Source of the DNA: Parapedobacter tibetensis
GTDB taxonomy: Bacteria; Bacteroidota; Bacteroidia; Sphingobacteriales; Sphingobacteriaceae
NCBI RefSeq assembly: GCF_024643205.1
Contig: NZ_JAMKQJ010000001.1
Location: forward strand, 1 to 64,000
DNA: 64,000 nt
Reading direction: 5' to 3'
Of this stretch, positions 61,401 to 64,000 are shown piece by piece. Both the position numbers and the translations under genes were made by a program. Numbering within the stretch: position 1 is the stretch's first letter; the number at the start of each line of letters is the position of its first letter. The notes below the pieces were generated by a model. The model was not told the origin of the DNA, searched no databases, and worked only from the letters and a program-made list of their open reading frames with translations.

Positions 61401-64000
61401 CGCGGTACTTGGATTCGATGAACTATTGCTATAGGTAACCGCCTGAAGGGCTGCTTCCCACTCCGTCAACGTCGCGGTAGCGCCTGCTGAGGTGAGTGTA
61501 AGCACGCCAGCCACGTCATCGTAACTGCCGGCGATATTATCCATCGAGCTGCCATCATTTTCGAAGGCGAGCATATCCTGGCCGCCTTGGAAATTACCTG
61601 TAATGGCCACTGTAGCCGAAGCCAGCGTGGTGTTGTCGGGATCGGACACCGTCAGCCCCGGATCGATCGTTACCGGTACTGGGTCGCCATCAGTTGGTTC
61701 GATAAAGGTGGTGCTTCCGCCAGTGGTCGTTACCTCCGGTGGTGCCGGGGGCAACACCCGTACTTCGACTGGAATACGAACTTCGCACCCGGCGGCATTC
61801 ACCGTCGCCACATGATAGGTGGTCGTTTCCGAAAGGACCGGAGTCTCAAAACTCGACCCAGTATGCAGCAGGGCGTTGCCTTCTGAATACCAGTGATAGG
61901 TCAATCCCGGAATAGGATCGGTAATGGTAAACGTTGCCGACTCGTTTTCAGAAATATTGATCTGCGTCTGGTCGACAGCGGCAACCGGCGGAGCAATCCG
62001 TGCATAGTGAATATTTATGGCCGAAACGCTGGCAAGCAGTGCATTGAACTCAATCCTCAAGCTATCAAAGGCCACGCCCGGTGCGAAATGGAGTTCGGCG
62101 GGATTTCCGCCTTCAGCCGGATGTAACTCAAACACTGTATTATCATTATTATACTGTCTTACCTGTGTGTTTCCATCATATAACGTAAATGTAAGCCCTG
62201 TAAGTAAGCTTGCGTCCGTTAGTGGAACACCTGCGCTTATTCCAATCCGAAGGACATCGTGCGTAGCGGAAGTTGCTGCAAAGCCCAGTGCTTGGTATAC
62301 TCCGCCCAGCAGCCCTGGACTCACTTGCAGTTCTGAATACGTATCTTTATCGGCATCAATGGCCAGTGGAGCATCTACAACGGTACAGCCCAGGCATGCC
62401 ACACCAGCAGTACCTGCGAACTGTGTTTCGGCCCACCCGCAGGGCAACGGTACCACTACTGTAATCGTAAAGGATGCCTCGTATGTTCCTCCATTATTAT
62501 CGGTGGTCCGGATGCGCACGCTCTTCGGCCCTGTGGACAATGACGACGGATTGGTTGCCCGCAGCGTTGAACTATCGATGTTAAAGCTGCCGTTGTCGTT
62601 ATCCCCATCTCCGACTACCAAGGTATAGGTATGCGTATCGCCCGCATCGGCATCGGTGGAGGTGAGTGTGCCCACAACCGCGTTGGCACCCGCGCTTTGG
62701 TTTACGGAGCTGTTGCTGAGATCGATATCGGTGGGCGCATTGTTTACAGCGGTGATCATGAATCTGACCGTAGCTGTATCGCAAAGTGAAGGTGTACCGT
62801 TGTCGCAAACCTGATAGATCAGGCTGTCAAGACCGCTGTAATTGGCATTTGGTGTATACGTAAAGCTACCATCCGCATTCAATACCACGGTTCCGTTAAC
62901 GGGTGCGATAACGAGGGATGCCGTCAGTGCGTCTCCTTCCGCGTCTGAGTCGTTCGTCAAGACATTGCCGGATGTGGGTATATCTTCCTCAACCGCGACC
63001 TCGTCATCCACAGCGGTCGGCCGTGCATTCACCTCCCCCTGAAACTCATACGCTCCCATGTCAATCACTCCATCACCTGTGAAATTATACACTCGCGGGT
63101 TGCCGGCGAGGTCTAAGTCGTTCGCCAGGTCTCCGCCCGCATCGGTATACGCCTGGTTGCCGCCCACACTGATGGCGGGGCTATTTGCTGACAACGAATA
63201 ATCGCCGTTTGCAGGATCGGCGAATAGCGGATTATCGTGCAAGACCGCCGTGGTATTAAAAACGGTACCTTCATTACTGGAGATATCGTTATCGCCATCC
63301 GCATATAGGCTATGCGAGAGGCTGAGGTGATTCCCAACGATAGTAAGGTTAAACAGCTGATTACCAGCTCCATCAGCCGTATTCGCCCAGATGATGGTGT
63401 TTGTCAGGTTAGCCGTGTGGGCCCCGAGATTCGCTATCCCCCCGCCTCTGCCTGCTGCGTTATGGGAAATGGTACCGTTGGTTATGGTTAATATTCCTTC
63501 ATAATTTTCGATCCCACCAGCTATAAGACTTGCTGCATTTTTGGAAACTACCGCGTTTATTAACGTAAGCATATGAAAACTCGTTATCCCCCCGCCCCGC
63601 GATGCTTGATTATGGGTAATCACACCATTGGCTATTGTGATGTCGCTATTCAGTTCACTAAACAGACCACCACCGTAGCCCATCACAGAATTATTTGCAA
63701 TGACGATATGGCTAAGCAAAGTTGACGTCCCAAGGAAGTACATTCCGCCACCGTGTGCCCTCGTGACGCCTATCCCGTTTACGTTTAATCGGCCAGTGCC
63801 GTTCGCATTCCCGCCGGTCACCGTAAACCCATCCACGAGCGCACTGCCCACATCACTGACACTGACGATCAGGTGATGGGCGTTTTCTAGGTGATTATCG
63901 AAATTATCCGTATTGTCATTACCTGCAAAATCACCACTCAGGATGCTGCCCACTTGGGGGTCGTTGTTATCAGGCAGGATACGCGCATCATCCAGCGCTT
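58500..64000 (-). CDS. Giant T9SS-exported adhesin (5' end outside window)
   Basis: The frame stays open to the window edge; the codon at 63953 is an internal GTG, preceded in frame by ARILPDNNDPQ, so at least 1830 residues are present and the start is missing. Domains in order: a parallel beta-helix part of the choice-of-anchor type (HGGGMYFLGTSTLLSHIVIA; ITSFHMLTLINAVVSKNAAS); cadherin/VCBS-like Ig repeats, two nearly alike (NVLTNDSDAEGDALTASLV); further Ig-like domains; MBG-type repeats near the end (LTVTPLEITVTADNKSKVFG); a bacterial-Ig-like part; and the gliding-motility-associated C-terminal (type B sorting) domain with SPNGDGINEYLMIEA, RVTIFNRNGTLLWEASGYD and LPAGTYFYIVEV. It is probably a surface adhesin attached or released through type IX secretion. 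Confidence 0.92.
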   Translation of the reverse strand, partial: ALDDARILPDNNDPQVGSILSGDFAGNDNTDNFDNHLENAHHLIVSVSDVGSALVDGFTVTGGNANGTGRLNVNGIGVTRAHGGGMYFLGTSTLLSHIVIANNSVMGYGGGLFSELNSDITIANGVITHNQASRGGGITSFHMLTLINAVVSKNAASLIAGGIENYEGILTITNGTISHNAAGRGGGIANLGAHTANLTNTIIWANTADGAGNQLFNLTIVGNHLSLSHSLYADGDNDISSNEGTVFNTTAVLHDNPLFADPANGDYSLSANSPAISVGGNQAYTDAGGDLANDLDLAGNPRVYNFTGDGVIDMGAYEFQGEVNARPTAVDDEVAVEEDIPTSGNVLTNDSDAEGDALTASLVIAPVNGTVVLNADGSFTYTPNANYSGLDSLIYQVCDNGTPSLCDTATVRFMITAVNNAPTDIDLSNSSVNQSAGANAVVGTLTSTDADAGDTHTYTLVVGDGDNDNGSFNIDSSTLRATNPSSLSTGPKSVRIRTTDNNGGTYEASFTITVVVPLPCGWAETQFAGTAGVACLGCTVVDAPLAIDADKDTYSELQVSPGLLGGVYQALGFAATSATHDVLRIGISAGVPLTDASLLTGLTFTLYDGNTQVRQYNNDNTVFELHPAEGGNPAELHFAPGVAFDSLRIEFNALLASVSAINIHYARIAPPVAAVDQTQINISENESATFTITDPIPGLTYHWYSEGNALLHTGSSFETPVLSETTTYHVATVNAAGCEVRIPVEVRVLPPAPPEVTTTGGSTTFIEPTDGDPVPVTIDPGLTVSDPDNTTLASATVAITGNFQGGQDMLAFENDGSSMDNIAGSYDDVAGVLTLTSAGATATLTEWEAALQAVTYSNSSSNPSTATRTVSFVANDGTDDGSPATKDINVVAVNTAPAAVNDEITVNEDLPATGNVLTNDSDAEGDALTASLVIAPVNGTVVLNADGSFTYTPNADYNGRDSLRYQVCDNGTPSLCDTALVYFNVEAINDAPSITAPATIAVDEDVPTPLTGISFADVDAGSGDVTATFSIPSGALSATSGSGVTVSGSGTTSLTLVGTIADLNLFIVASGLNFTTALNATNNVTLTVSIDDGGHTGADPGNSGTGSSEADATTVTLMVTAINDAPVNTVPAAQSVDQDGVLVFSSGNGNAISISDVDAGGGTVQVTLTASNGLMTLAGTTGLSFITGDGTNDGTITFEGTIADINLALNGVLFHPTPGYNGAASLQITTNDLGLNGSGGAQTDNDTINIMVNAGVPSVTLSTEAISPVNGPFTVTATFSEAVTGFTIGDMMGTNATLSDLQTTDNITYTFLVTPSAGGTVQLSVPADVAINIGNNGNSASNLLEMQYSATINGITLEDVTVAYNGQLHSLTITGELPEGVSVTYRNNGRTDAGTQTVTAAIDGGDNYEDVELTAELTVTPLEITVTADNKSKVFGSDDPALTYTFAPELIGDDAFTGTLSRDAGEDVGDYAITQGNLSAGDNYAITSEEGSLAITPAVITGITLEDASFTYDGMNKSLGIEGELLDGISVTYTGNSRTDVGTQEVTATVSGDSYEDLILTADLTITPATRNIDFPTIPEKTYGDADFDAGAAATSGEEVSYTSSDAAVAEIVDGQIHITGAGTTTITATVPENSNYSNRPEATQVLMVRKAAQTITFNAPMEVHRDADNIQLDVTASSGLPIVLTLDNSQVATLDGLTLDILRLGTVTITATQVGDGNYEAAEPVTVTIRVVDPSSDLPIRVHPAVSPNGDGINEYLMIEAIQDYPENRVTIFNRNGTLLWEASGYDNNRVSFRGISTAQLLLPAGTYFYIVEVKVSGSWRHEKGWFVLGY

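Overview
The window looks like a chromosomal segment of a Bacteroidota bacterium, most likely of the Sphingobacteriaceae or a close family (inference from gene content and promoters, not from a marker gene). The evidence is a SusC/SusD pair with FecR and an ECF sigma factor, a type IX secretion pair (PorP/SprF next to an adhesin with a gliding-motility-type C-terminal sorting domain), an alternative complex III (Act) and aa3 oxidase cluster, RHS proteins with the Bacteroidota-type N-terminus, and several promoters with the TAnnTTTG -7 element of this phylum.

Layout. 1-8152: end of a tail-fibre-like surface protein, two large RHS/YD-repeat secreted proteins, and a small two-helix membrane protein placed like an immunity gene, closed by a strong terminator. 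8153-10120: mobile DNA, an IS1182-type transposase gene abutting a remnant of a second, ISKra4-like transposase. 10121-14614 (+ strand except sufT): a KhtT/KhtU-type cation antiporter pair, a lipoprotein, a SufT-like protein and a beta-lactamase-fold hydrolase. 14630-19016 (-): an M14 carboxypeptidase overlapping an LD-carboxypeptidase, a dihydroorotase, and a very basic, aromatic secreted protein. 19133-19620: a long inverted repeat, then an array of eight 42-bp hairpin-forming repeats. 19661-26461: FecR-SusC-SusD operon with a divergent ECF sigma gene. 26710-37789 (-): mutS, then (going upstream) an XdhC-MobA-like fusion, a cysteine desulfurase and two complete pairs of xanthine-dehydrogenase-family molybdenum hydroxylase subunits, apparently one operon from a promoter near 37900. 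37985-38776 (+): a monofunctional transglycosylase. 38996-56444 (-): the respiratory block, ActA-F, oxidase subunits II and I, heme A and heme O synthases, two subunit III proteins, subunit IV, SCO, a DUF420 protein and a small conserved protein. 56981-57457 (+): msrB. 57512 to the end (-): porP/sprF and a giant T9SS-exported adhesin whose 5' end lies outside the window.

How it works together. The respiratory block encodes a continuous quinol-to-oxygen route: Act oxidises menaquinol and passes electrons through its c-type cytochromes to an aa3 oxidase, with dedicated heme A synthesis (CtaB, CtaA) and copper delivery (SCO) encoded alongside. The molybdenum operon makes periplasmic hydroxylases together with the proteins that mature, sulfurate and possibly cytidylate their cofactor.

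Less expected features are intergenic: a 160-bp MITE-like element with terminal inverted repeats and a 7-bp direct repeat (two good copies and one degraded), an inverted pair of about 100-bp dispersed repeats flanking two genes at the end of the respiratory block, and the 42-bp hairpin array. No tRNA, rRNA or CRISPR array was seen.
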